64,000 nt of DNA from Clonostachys chloroleuca (lineage: Eukaryota; Ascomycota; Sordariomycetes; Hypocreales; Bionectriaceae), in the NCBI GenBank assembly GCA_037952775.1, contig JBANAY010000003.1:28210001-28274000 (forward strand), written 5' to 3'. This document shows positions 46,657-57,354 of the stretch, in pieces. Within the stretch, counting starts at the first letter, position 1. The number at the start of each line of letters is the position of its first letter. A model generated the notes under the pieces. The model had not been told where the DNA came from and ran no database searches. It was given only the letters and a program-made list of their open reading frames with translations. The position numbers and the translations under genes were made by a program.

Positions 46657-47636
46657 TCAGACATCGTCCAATGCGCCAGTTCTCCACCCCGTAAAAGAAA
46701 TCCCACTCAGTTTCGTATTCAAGAGATCAGTGTTGAGAATTTCATCCTTTCTCGTCTTCAACTCATTCACATCCCAATTCACCCACACAAACTTCCCCTT
46801 GAGAAAGCCGGCCTCGGGGCTAACCAGCCACAAGCAAAAGTGGCCAGGCAAATCGACTACCATTCTGTTAGTTTGCTCATTCAACGCGAGCTAAAGCGAC
46901 TTTATTTTGCATGAACGGAATCTCAGGTAAACTCACTATGATCCATGCCGCCGTGGCCGCTCCTTTGGCTCATCTTGCTTTCAATGAGCCCAGGATGCAC
47001 GTTAACAACATGTAGTCCCGGATTCTCGATCGCAATGTAGTCAAACAACTTGGTAGCAGCTATTTTGCTTGCCGCATAGGCAGACACTCCAGGCTCGAGC
47101 GGCGGCATGTGGGCGATGGCTGTTGAGATATGAAGGACATGTGCACCCTCGGCCGCGTATTTGGCGAATCCCTGGAACGTGTATAGTCCTCCGAGGATGT
47201 TGGTGTTAAATGTACTCCACCAGTCTGTCAAGTCAAAGTCCGCGTTGAGCACAGGCTTGGAAACCGGCAGGTACCCGGAGTTGCAGACAAGGACGTGGAT
47301 CTTGCCAAAATCATTGAAGATCTTTGCAAACGCGGCATCCACTTGCTCCTTGTTGGTGATGTCTGTAGGGACTGCCAGGACATGGGTACCTGGAAACTCC
47401 CCTTCGATGGCCTTTTTGGTCGCGAGGAGATTCTTTTCTGTTCGGCTCACGATTGATATCTTGGTACTCCCAGCGGCTGCAAAGGCTTTTGCGATGCTCT
47501 CGCCAATGCCGCTGTCACCGCCAGTGATGACAACGGTCTTGTTTGCAGCCGAAAGCTCAGGACGTGATGGCGATATGTCAGGGTATGACTCGCCGTGCCA
47601 TACTTTGGTAAGAGATGGGAAGAATGGAGATGCCAT
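46657..47636 (-). CDS. Short-chain dehydrogenase/reductase
   Basis: Classical SDR oxidoreductase with an NAD(P)-binding Rossmann fold. Exon 1 (47636-46937) and exon 2 (46856-46657) join in phase (HIDLPGHF) to 299 residues. The cofactor motif is VVITGGDSGIGESIAKAF. The usual NNAG is replaced by CNSG in LVCNSGYLP. The catalytic serine lies in HISTAIA, and tyrosine and lysine in SAYAASKIAATKLF. The C-terminal exon reads LPGHFCLWLVSPEAGFLKG then FVWVNWDVNELK, common in a fungal SDR subgroup near secondary-metabolite or catabolic genes. The serine-tyrosine-lysine triad is intact. A TATA box lies 75 bases upstream. The substrate is unknown. A zinc-finger regulator gene lies 340 bases upstream on the same strand. 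Confidence 0.9.
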
Positions 47637-47710
47637 GTTTGGCTGAGGACTGTGCGTATTTTGGATGTGGTTGATGCAGATAGAGCGCTTGGAGAGACTC
47701 AGCGATCCCC

Positions 47711-47717
47711 TTATATA
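47711..47717 (-). promoter_or_regulatory. TATA box of the SDR gene
   Basis: TATATAA on the minus strand, 75 bases upstream of the SDR ATG at 47636. Confidence 0.55.
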
Positions 47718-47975
47718 CTTTTTCTGGCTTTAGTTTTCTTAGACGAAGAAAGGTGAGAATGCCTCTCCACATATTTCGTGGTACATCTCCGAAGAAGCTT
47801 TTCTCAAGCTCGGGGAGAGCAGTTAACCCTCGGAGCTGTCCAACCCCCTTGTCCGAGATTGCCAGCTGGATTTCACCCTTGATCCCAAGAATTTTTACCC
47901 CGCGCAAGTTTCGACTTGTACCTATAGATACCTTTAGGGGAATTTGAGGATACTTCAATTTACAAGATTACTTCT

Positions 47976-49711
47976 CTAGCAGATCAGATCCGCCGCTAAT
48001 GTCACCAAAAGACCGAGGGAGTCGGCGTAAGCATACCATCCATCGTTCTGCTTGCCGGCTCTGCCCTTTAGCTGGACAAGATCGCCGATTTTAAGCATTC
48101 CGTGCACGGCATTCTGATATTGGTATTCCGTATAGTCAACTGCCCAATCAGTCTCGTTCTCCGCTCGCCATAACTTCATAGGAGATGGCGCAGGGAAGTG
48201 GGAGTATTCCGTCATGGTCTCAAATGGCGGCGAAACTTGGGCGTGGAGGATACGGGTGATGACGACAACCGTGCTCGAGGTGCTTGACGATTGAGGTTAG
48301 TATTATTTGCAGATCAAATGGTTCGGCATGATACTTACCGACGACGGGATTCGTTGAACACCCAGTCCTTCCAAGGCATCTCCCGACCCGCCACTTCCTC
48401 TGGGCTGATGAGCTTGCCATATTTGATGGTGAGATGCCTACAGATTGCCTGAATTGGGTTTATTGTCAGTACACTGATGGTCATACAGAGATTCTGCTAC
48501 ACTGAGCGTACATTCACCGAAATTAGAAGCTGGCTATCAAAGTTGGTATACTCGTGGCGTCCCTCTATAATCCTCAGGAGCAAATACACAACGAGAGATT
48601 GTAGAGCCTGTAGGAGCTCCCACCGACTAAAACTAAGGTGCTATTCGTAATGTATCCGGTCAGCAATCAAACACATTGCAGTATATATTACGATGAAGCT
48701 TGAGAATTGCGGTACTCACTTCGTTCAGCAGTCGCTCCTGTTCGACCCGGATCAACCCCCACATCAAACCCTTATTCACTCGTCTATCGTGCAGAAGCAT
48801 CTTGACGAGATTCAGTGAAGCATGGAGAGGGCTTGGGCGCGTCGTGTTGCCCTCGTCTAGGGATTGATATTGCGGGTGAATGAACGGAGGAACGGAGCCC
48901 TGGCTGGCAATCATATATGGGTAGGATCGCAGGATGTGCAGGGCAACGTCGCTGGCAAGCCCAAGCTCTCTTTCGGGGAATTCACGCTTTTGAAATAGCG
49001 AAGAGGAACTGTTACATTCAAGCGCCACGGGAATTGAAGAGCCTGGATGTATTGACTGCCCCGGGAGGCTCATAGTACCATTCGTAGGTTGTAGCTCATT
49101 GCCTCTGAGGCTAGAAGTAGCGTCTTGTTCGGCAACATAATCATCAACCAATTTAGGCGATAGATTAGGTACATAGGGCCAATCAGGATCGAATAGGTTG
49201 TCTTCGAAGTTGAAACTCGTGAGCAAAAGGTTGTTGTTGTTAGATGCAACCTCAGTGTCAACAACAGGACCACCCTGGCTTGGCACTATCTCGCGAGAGG
49301 GTTGTATAGAGGTTTCAGGGAAGAACACGCCGTCGCCATGGCTCATATAAGACGCCTGCGGAGTGCTGCTGCCGTTCGCTGTGGTCTCAGGGCTGGCTGC
49401 GTTCCGGGTATTTGGGGTACTTTGATAAATACAAGGAACGCCTCTGGAAGCGCACCGGGAACAAGCCCCGAGGCTTCGGCTACAGCGGACCTTGGACCGC
49501 ACGCATTCTTCGCAAGCTTTCCTCCTGGGTATAGGGCCTTCTTTGTGTTTCTTTCGACAGTATGAAACGTGCTTGCTCTTGGATCGTGCTGCAGGGGTCA
49601 GAGGGAGTCATGTGGTTTCGCTAATGGGCGCTTACCGTTGGCCTCACTGGCATATGCCTTTCCACACACGGGACAGTGAAGCCTACTGCGCCAGGTCTCT
49701 GAATCCTCCAT
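47976..49711 (-). CDS. Transcription factor with C2H2-like and Zn2Cys6 fingers
   Basis: Nuclear DNA-binding regulator. Five exons (49711-49636, 49588-48720, 48640-48512, 48448-48339, 48282-47976) join in phase to 496 residues, all with GT-AG borders. The N-terminus has LHCPVCGKAYASEAN then SKHVSYCRKKH, a degenerate C2H2-type finger whose last ligand is Cys followed by His. It is followed at once by a zinc cluster (ACEECVRSKVRCSRS then CSRCASRGVPCIYQ). A Ser/Asn-rich linker leads to the regulatory half (ASDVALHILRSYPYMIASQG, LMWGLIRVEQERLLNE, ELLQALQSLVVYLLLRI). The tandem finger arrangement is known in a subset of fungal regulators. The gene is intact and sits just upstream of the SDR on the same strand, so it may control it; this is inference. 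Confidence 0.88.
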
Positions 49712-50347
49712 TTGGCTGGAATGATTTCGACGGCTTCTTCACGCACTCAGTTGGTGGAGCAGTAATACCTCATGCTCTGTCCCTTGTGCCAGATTTCCTA
49801 TCAAGCCTCGGAGAACTTTGGGATATGCCCCACATTTGACTACGGAACTCCGTCGTACATCGCATCCACATGGTTGTTGATTAATAATGTACGTTTTCCC
49901 CTACCTGGCTCCTAATATGATATGCTTATTTGATGATTAAAGTACTCCGAATAGACCCCCTTGGCTGGCCGTTTCCTCGGGTCAGTATTGCTTCAAGATA
50001 GCACCAAGGGTTGATACTTGCTGCTGCTAATTAGTAGGGGCAGTGCAGAAAAAGAATTTGATGAATGGGTGGACATGGATAGGGCAAGACGCCCAAGCAC
50101 GCTGTCCGCGACTCTCAACTCCTTGCAGCGACCGAGCAGTTCTATCCGAATGGAATTCTCGGCAGCATAGGACAGGTGATCTATACATGTATTGTTGGGG
50201 TGGACTACTTCAGGCTATATAATCTTCTCTGCTTCTGGCGATCAATCTCATATCAATATGGAGGGCAAATTTACGCCCTCAGCATCTAGTGATATTCAGA
50301 TATAGATAGAACAGGCTTCGACGAATGACGAACATTGACCCAAGGCG
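49712..50347. other. Intergenic, no gene seen
   Basis: Promoter region of the zinc-finger regulator on its left and the 3' end of the YCII gene on its right. No repeat or RNA gene is seen. Confidence 0.5.
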
Positions 50348-50853
50348 CTAGTTCAAAGGCTCTCGAACGGCAGAGATATACTAGACAAGCACGTTAGGAA
50401 GGCCAGTCAAAAAGAAGCTTGACAGGCTGCATATAACTTACAGGAATGTAATTAGCAGTGTCGATATCCCATACTCCGTTCACCGTATATGGGTCATTCT
50501 TGACAAACTCCTTGGCTTCCTCGAGGTTTTCCACTGCATAAATGATCACACTGCCCTTGGCATCGGGGAATTGCCCCTCAGGTGGGTGAGTGCTCACTTG
50601 CGCCCCTTTAGAATCATGTCAGTTTCTGTCGGGTAAATGAACCTTGCTAGAGATGTGAATCATACCACCGGCAACAACTTTTCCTGCTGCAATGAGCGGC
50701 TTCATAGCTGCCAGATGTTGACTGCAAGACCGTTAGCAAGATATAACTCTCATCTTCGAAGGTATGTATTACTCACGGCCGAATCTCCTTCCGTTTCTCA
50801 AGCACGCCGGGCTTGTCATTAATGATGAGGATAAATTCCTTTTTGGCTGCCAT
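50348..50853 (-). CDS. YCII-domain small protein
   Basis: Small protein of the YCII family (dimeric alpha-beta barrel). Relatives act in ring-cleavage or dehalogenation chemistry or have unknown roles. Four exons (50853-50777, 50721-50666, 50605-50442, 50380-50348) join in phase to 109 residues, the normal size. Family blocks are KKEFILIINDKPGVLEKR, QHLAAMKPLIAAGKVVAGG, DAKGSVIIYAVENLEEAKEF and KNDPYTVNGVWDI; the last two are the typical G.....E..EA..F...DP. The C-terminal exon adds YISAVREPLN. Four exons in such a short gene, all in phase, argue strongly that it is real and functional. The catalytic role is not deducible. Confidence 0.85.
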
Positions 50854-51593
50854 CCTGAATTATTTCCAGATTTCTGCTTGTCACGATGTTTGGAGGTTGT
50901 TGAGAAGAATCGGACGATTACATATACCCCGCAACTGCCCTTGTTTTATCCTCCGATTTCGGAATCGGAATCGGCTCACGAATGCATATTCGCGCAGCTG
51001 CCAATTATACGACCACTAAACCTGTGTCAGTGTCAGGAACCGTCAAGCCGCACCATGCTAGTTACTTTATTATAGGATGCACAGTGTTCAGCTTTTGATA
51101 TCAGATAAAACTCAAATGCTAACCCGATCCTATTTCCTCCATAACCAGGTAAAGTTCGCCTTGTTTGATCCTAAGTTAAACCTAAAAAAAAAATAACAGA
51201 AATACGGAAAGTACAAATAGAATCTTTCTTCCTACCCAAAATTCCGTTTTTGACCTTTAATTGCGGCTTCTCAGTCTCCAAACACGATATCCTAAACTTA
51301 ACACCTGATACCGCAAGTACCGCACAGAGAAGAACCTGCTCTTGGTTTAATTGATACCATTGCTATACATCTTACCATAGTTATTGTTATAGTTTTGATA
51401 TACACATTATAAAGATGTGACCACACTTTAAAATCGAGAGATCGCCCCAACACTGCATTACCCTCGCATCCCGTTGAAGTATCTCCAAACATGGTATTCA
51501 CGTTGCTTTCCGCCTGCCTTATTCTCCCTGGCCATGCCTTGCTTATAGTTACACTCTTATCAAAGGGAAATAGTTCAGAGTTCACCGCGTAGA
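50854..51593. other. Intergenic, no gene seen
   Basis: Promoter of the YCII gene, then about 0.5 kb of AT-leaning sequence. The minus-strand frame 51298-51585 shows no motif and is preceded by the stop of the ENTH-like gene. Confidence 0.45.
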
Positions 51594-52234
51594 CTAGCTA
51601 TGTCCTCCCTCATCAACACTCTTCTCTGTTACCTGAACCGAATTCTTGCCGCCCTTGCCACTATCTTCAGGCGTATATGGCGGGGGAGGTTCTGCCTTGG
51701 AAGACTCTCGTCTACTAGCAGGGCTCCTTGATGCCCAATCGCGGGTGATCACTCTGTCCATTCTAGGCTTCCAAGAAGCCGAGTTCAGTCGCTCTGCCTG
51801 CAGAGGAGTTTCATTGCGGAGCAGATTCGCAATCTCCAGTGCATATTTCCTGAGGCGCGACGCCTGTGAAGATTGTTCCCCTCCAATGGCTTCTATCACT
51901 TCGATGTGAGGTTGGAACCATTCTTTTATCTCGCAAGAGCCCTCGTGTATGCAATAATCAAGAATTTGAAGTGATTTGAAGGCGCTGGGTTGGTTCTTAT
52001 CCCAACTTTTGAGGTCATCTAGCAAACAGTCACACAAGTTGATGACATGTTGATCTCTTCATGAAGTATCAGTACACATGGATGTGAGCAGCTGGAATAA
52101 TTGAATACATACGATTGAACGCTGTGGTTGGCTATCTTCCGCAATCCACTATCTTTGGGTGCAGTGGATTCGTCCAAGGTGGTGATTTCAGCTATCAGCC
52201 AGGTGGACTTCAATGCACTCCAGATGCCAGCCAT
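51594..52234 (-). CDS. ENTH-like adaptor protein with PPPPY motif
   Basis: Two exons (52234-52113 and 52056-51594) join in phase to 194 residues. The sequence follows the ENTH/ANTH/VHS helical fold pattern of endocytic adaptors. It has IAEITTLDESTAPKDSGLRK near the start. Then comes LLDDLKSWDKNQPSAFKSLQI and ILDYCIHEGSCEIKEWFQPH, matching the epsin block KSL.lLDYCLHEGS. QASRLRKYALEIANLL and a conserved-looking ETPLQAERLNS follow. The tail carries PPPPYTPED, a PPxY motif that binds WW domains such as those of Rsp5-type ubiquitin ligases. It lacks the long DPW/NPF/UIM tail of true epsins, so it is a divergent short form. Likely tasks are membrane traffic or ubiquitin-linked sorting, but this is inference. 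Confidence 0.7.
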
Positions 52235-54944
52235 TTGGTCTTCGATCTGCGCTATTCTTCTTGCTTATCGGGGCCAATAGTATGATTTCAAAGAGACAGT
52301 ATGAGCTCAGTGCTAAGTTGGGGAGGCAGAGGACTGATGTCTGGCCGAGATGTTAAGCATAGCCGTACCTGATCGGAGTTGGCTCTTAATAACTGTGAGT
52401 AGGGGATGTGTCAGGTCATTCGGTTTTGACTCGACCGCACGGACTGCCAAGGGATCGCCTTACGTACGTGTTGCTTTTTATATCGGAGGGGCGTCATAGA
52501 GTGTCATCAGGAAGCGCATTATGTAAGATCAAGTAATTCTGGTCTGGAAATGCTATTTAGTGGTCACCTCAACCTCTTTATCTCATACACAAGTACTTGG
52601 CAAAGCAACTACTCACTAGCTACTCGAACGATCAACATGCAAGTGAAATAATTGTCTGGCTTCTTGGAGGCCAGAGCAGACCCCATTCCCTTCAACGTGC
52701 TCTCTGCCTTTGATTCGGAATGCCTTCTTCGTCACTATTAAATATTCAGCGCCCCGTTCCATCCACTCCATCGTCTATTTATGTATCTTTTCCCAAATGC
52801 GGATCACACATCTAGAGCCACATAGCCTTGAGTATCGCTTAGTGCCGCTCGCCATTCGCGGCAGTAGAATCGGCCAGGATGAGTTTAAATCACTTTGGGG
52901 CGCTCGATTATCGTTCTTTGCCTGATAATCCGTAGCATCTGTACGATTGCTCGAGTGTCTATAGATAGTCCTTTCAAAATGACCAAAGATTTGTCTCATA
53001 TGATGGGGTTCCACATTATTTGACATCTGCCACTGAGGCGCGTTGTACTCAGGTTGCTCACAGATGATAAACAGACACTTGCTGGCAGGCAGATCCAAAC
53101 TCTGCATCAGTTGGCTCGTCTTAGAAAGGCCAAGACCTATTAGGCCAATCCTAAATATGTTGTCTATTCTTCCTCCATTACTCTCTTCTTCCGCATCTGC
53201 TGTAAACACCTTTTCCTTTTAATTCTTATTAAATTGCCTAAATTCTACCAACCCTCTATATTCTCTCTCATCATCACTTGCTTTGGACAATCCATTTCAC
53301 GTGCCGGCTGCTTCCGTGGTCAACCAAGCTTCTGTTCCGCCCTTTATAGGGGAGACTTGCAAACAAGAAGACGTCATGCGCAAATGAACTATGTTATAGC
53401 CCTTAGCTTAGACGTACCATCGCTTCTCAAGTTCAGGGCGGGACCTGTCTACTTATAGGCGGATTCGGTGGTGGCTAACAGAAACGTGAGCAGCATACTT
53501 AAGGGGGGACCAGCGAGTGAGGGGAAGCCAGCAAACTAGATACACATCTTTCACTGCAAGAGCATTGTCATTTCAATTCAGGTGACGAAGCAGCTATTAA
53601 GCTCATGGAGCGCATGATATTGATGATAACGACGTTGAGATGGATTATCGGAACCTAAAGGGGGATTGTTGCGCTAGGTCTCTATTGTGCATTCAATGAT
53701 TATATCGGGCTTGGTAAGTCCTATGAGGGAGACTTTTTGATTTCGCAAAACCTCCTCTCATCTACTTGTATCCCGAAATCGCCTCCATGCAATCGTGGTT
53801 GTCATCAATGGCCGGCCTTGAGTCAACTGAGCAACGGCAAATTACGCAAGAGCGTTGGACTATCTCTCGTGATATCGGAACATACTAAATGAAGGAGATC
53901 TAATCTGTATATAAGAGTTTTGCATGGTTGGAATGGGACCATGAGAGTTAACGGCGTTACTCTGATAATATATACAGGAATCATCTAAACTCTAGCCCTA
54001 AATTCATCCATCATTAAGCGAAATTTCAAAGGAACTTATTAGCTCCATGATTAGTAAAGTCACTTGGATTTATCCATCCCCATTTCAGTTCTGGTTCCTA
54101 AAGGCGTGCAATGAATCGCTGGAGGGTACCTACCTACTGTAAAATCATCCGGGGCGACGACACAGGCTCTGAAACGTCGCCCAGCCTCCTGGATATGACT
54201 TATGGAATTGCCATTCTTTGCTTAACAGAAAAAAATGGTACATTGTACAGGATGCAAGTTCTTTGTGCACTTTGTTCAGGAGTCAGCCACTCGGACTTCG
54301 TATTGGAATACGACGGCAGGGTGTGATGTTTCAGCCTTTCAGCTCGCCTGTTGCCAGGGAAATTAGTAATGAGGTTTATGCTGCTTATTGGGTACGTTAC
54401 CGCCCAAACGCAAATTAGAACTTAAACAACATTAGGCGAAATGGAGGAGACAACGGGCTACGTGAAGCCATGAGTGTAGCTTCGTCAATACAGACCAGCG
54501 TTAACGATCAAACGACGCTATCGTCCGTCTCACGGCGAATGGAAGCGAGGGGAAGCGCCAAGAGGATTCACCTGGCGTGAAAAGTCTTGTCACTAAACAC
54601 GGAACGGGCTAGTGGCATGACTGCTTAGCATCAGTTTCTTTTTTGGCATGTTACTGCTATTGTTTCATATCTCATAATATATACAGGGGTCATCGAGACC
54701 AGTCAAATATTGGCAATTGAAAAAACAAACACAAGAATCGAGGTTCCTGTAGGTAGAAAAGTTTGCTTGGTAGCATTCAAGATCAATGGCTAAATTTTCT
54801 TTCTGGAGAGAGGGCCAAAAAAACGAATATACAGGTGCGATCAGCGCCAAGCTGGTTCTCTGGGCGTTGCCAAGAGTCTAGGCTCTGGACAGGGGTTGCT
54901 CGGGATTGACGTGCCGATTGACACGAGGGTCCCCTGGCTGGCGT
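52235..54944. other. 2.7-kb region with an unassigned open frame
   Basis: The only sizeable frame is 53209-52775 on the minus strand, 144 codons starting MFTADAEEESNGGRIDNIFRI. Its first 100 residues look protein-like (LPASKCLFIICEQPEYNAP), but I recognise no domain and could not extend it by splicing. The remainder, including 53460-54840, holds only short overlapping frames. No RNA gene or terminal repeats are visible. Confidence 0.4.
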
Positions 54945-55628
54945 CTAGGAGTGGTGGACTCCGTGGTTGTGGGTAAGGAGATGGCGGGCGTGGGCACGCT
55001 GGTGGTTCTCGGGGACCGCCTCCTCAGCTCGCTCAGCGGGAGAGGGAGCAGCTGCCTCCTCATCGCGGGTGGTGAAGATGTGGACAGGCTGGCAGAGGTC
55101 CAGCCACATGTCGCCAGTGTCGACAGGGCAATTCTTGGTGTTGGGATCATCTGGGTGCTGGTAGCTGTTGATACAAGTCTGCCCAGCAGTGCAGTGGATC
55201 TGAACACAGGTGCCGGTGCCCACGCCTTTGCCGGTCGGGCTGACCTTGACGTTGTCGTTGAAGAAGGGTGTTCCGACGAGACCATTGCCCTTGCCATCGA
55301 GGTCACTCAGGTCCCAGTAGAGTCCGCCGTATTGTCCGGTGACCACGGCATACTCGAACTGGAGGACGCCCTCGACGCCCTTCTTGGAGATCTTGAGCGA
55401 GGTTCCAGCACCGTTCGCGATCCAGTCGAAGGTGCTGATTCCACCCTTCTTGATGGTCCATGGAGTGCCGCCGGCAGTGACACAGGCACCGTCTGGGCCA
55501 GAATCGCAACCGCCGTTGTGGGAGGAGACAACGGAAACCTCGACATCGCAGTAGTTGTGGATCTTAAGAGAGGCAGAGGCACTGGAGGCCATGGCAGCAA
55601 CGGCTGCAGTGTACTTCAAGTTGACCAT
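54945..55628 (-). CDS. BYS1-type/thaumatin-like secreted protein
   Basis: Single-exon gene of 227 residues. MVNLKYTAAVAAMASSASAS is a signal peptide. It is followed by LKIHNYCDVEVSVVSSHNGG, the start of the BYS1 (Blastomyces yeast-phase-specific)/osmotin-thaumatin-like beta-sandwich. Further blocks are GVEGVLQFEYAVVTGQYGGL, YWDLSDLDGKGNGLVG and a cysteine-rich end (GTGTCVQIHC, GQTCINSYQHPDD, KNCPVDTGDMWLDLCQP). The last 45 residues are charged and His-rich (HARHLLTHNHGVHHS), an odd tail that might bind metal. The start at 55628 was chosen because it opens the signal peptide; an upstream in-frame extension has no support. Codon use is C/G-ended. Relatives are abundant secreted proteins, some linked to dimorphism or plant infection; the function is unknown. 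Confidence 0.87.
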   Translation of the reverse strand: MVNLKYTAAVAAMASSASASLKIHNYCDVEVSVVSSHNGGCDSGPDGACVTAGGTPWTIKKGGISTFDWIANGAGTSLKISKKGVEGVLQFEYAVVTGQYGGLYWDLSDLDGKGNGLVGTPFFNDNVKVSPTGKGVGTGTCVQIHCTAGQTCINSYQHPDDPNTKNCPVDTGDMWLDLCQPVHIFTTRDEEAAAPSPAERAEEAVPENHQRAHARHLLTHNHGVHHS

Positions 55629-57354
55629 TGTTTCGGTGGACGAGATATCAAATCTGTTCGAGTGGGTAGTTTGTTGAGAAGAAAGGAAGGCTGCGGCTAG
55701 TGCGGCTCTGGGTTCCAACGACGGTGAATCAAGAATGAATGACTGTGGTAAGGATCGCTGGGCACCAAAATGAACGTGAATGCGTAAACGCGTTTGCAAA
55801 GGAAAGCAACATCGGATGATATGGTGGGAGGGCCCCTTTTGTATCCGCATAAACGTGATTCTACTCCCGCAGAGAGAGAGCTGACCCGTGTAAGCGCCTG
55901 CAGCTCGACCATTGGCCAACACTCAGCTCTTCCCCCCATCAGCTGACAGGGACGCTGACAGGAACGAAGCTACGAATCCTGACCAGGCCTCCGTGCAGCC
56001 CCCGCCGTGATGGGACCAATGAAGTCCAAGCTTTAATTAGATCAAGTTGCGTGATTAACGCACCCTATTCCAGAAGGTCCCAAAAAGCCTCTGTTGGCTG
56101 TGTTTTAGGCTGTTGTCCTCGACAAGGGTGCTTCCCGGATCTGTGAATAGAAACAGGGGCAGCCGACCAGTCACATCCTGCCAGCCATCACCATGCGTCG
56201 CAGGTAAGCAAGGGTCCTCCCGGTACCTGACTAAATGTCTCAGAACCTGCACCCGTTCGGACGGCGAGGGCTGATCATCTTCATTTGCCCGGTATTAGTA
56301 TCCCTCCTTGCAGGTCGATTGCTCAGAGATTGACAAGCGAATGAAGAAGTTGCTTGATCTGATGGAGTCAGAGAGAGACAAGGGCATCTGAGCTCCCGCC
56401 GGTTAGTTCCTTGGCTGTCTTGGACATCGACCGCGGAGTCGGGACCGCCCTAGACCGCCAGGCTTGTCACTCGACAGGCATCCATCCAAAAAGCCCGAGT
56501 GTGGCTGGTAGCATAGGCGATTGGTTGGTCGGGAAATCCGCGAAGTTGAAAGGGGCACCCGTCTTATGCATCCCAGGCGCAGAACTTTTGGGTGGCAACG
56601 GAACATTGGGCTTACTCCCCGAGAGTCATTTTGTGGTCTTGTTTAATCGTGCAATTGATATTCTTCAAATCTGAGATTTAGCCTTAAACAGATCGACACG
56701 TTGCCAGGCACATGTGGATACATGCCGCTATCCAAAACACCACCAGATGCAGGAACTGAACGGTTGGCACGTGGTCTGCGTCTTCTCCACTGCCTTTAAG
56801 TGAAACTTGTTCAAGATCTTGGGAAATTCGTGCATTTCTCATATTTCTCAGCTAGACTTTGCGGTCTTGACGATAACGGCGCTGTGGGTTGTCATCACGC
56901 AACCCCTTTAACACGTGTGACAACGCAGTTGGTCTGGCTCAATCAGCCGAGATTCAAAGCTAAATCTGGTGTTAAAATGAGGCAGCCACGGAACCATGAG
57001 CCACGGACCATGAGCCACGTTGGGGCAGACAGTTCACCTGTCACACTCTGAAGTGGCATATGGCTATTGGCCTCCCAAAGCTTTGGGCCTGGTAGTAGCG
57101 GCCAGCTGTGTTAGGTGGGATTGGGTCGTCACGCTGATTTTCCCTCGAAGCTACAGGGACTACGTGGCCGGTCCACATCGTTGTGACTTCTCAAGTCCAT
57201 AATGCTGATTGGAGAGCTGGTTAGTAGTCAATTAGCTTAGTAGGAAATTGGCCATGAAAACAGCTCAACACACCCTTGAAGGCCCATTTCAAAGGTGCTT
57301 GTTTAGGTAGGGGTAAAAGCAGACTGCATTGATTAGTTACATAGCAATTTGTTC
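55629..57354. other. Intergenic, no gene seen
   Basis: Long upstream region of the BYS1-type gene and 3' flank of the FAD monooxygenase. Short frames on both strands (56403-56674) share the same bases and lack motifs. The words ACCATGAGCCACG repeat twice near 56993-57018, a minor direct repeat. No RNA gene is seen. Confidence 0.5.

Noticed and set aside
54906..55700. 264-codon plus-strand frame over the BYS1-type gene
   Set aside because: Antisense to a gene with a signal peptide and conserved cysteines; composition explains the open frame.
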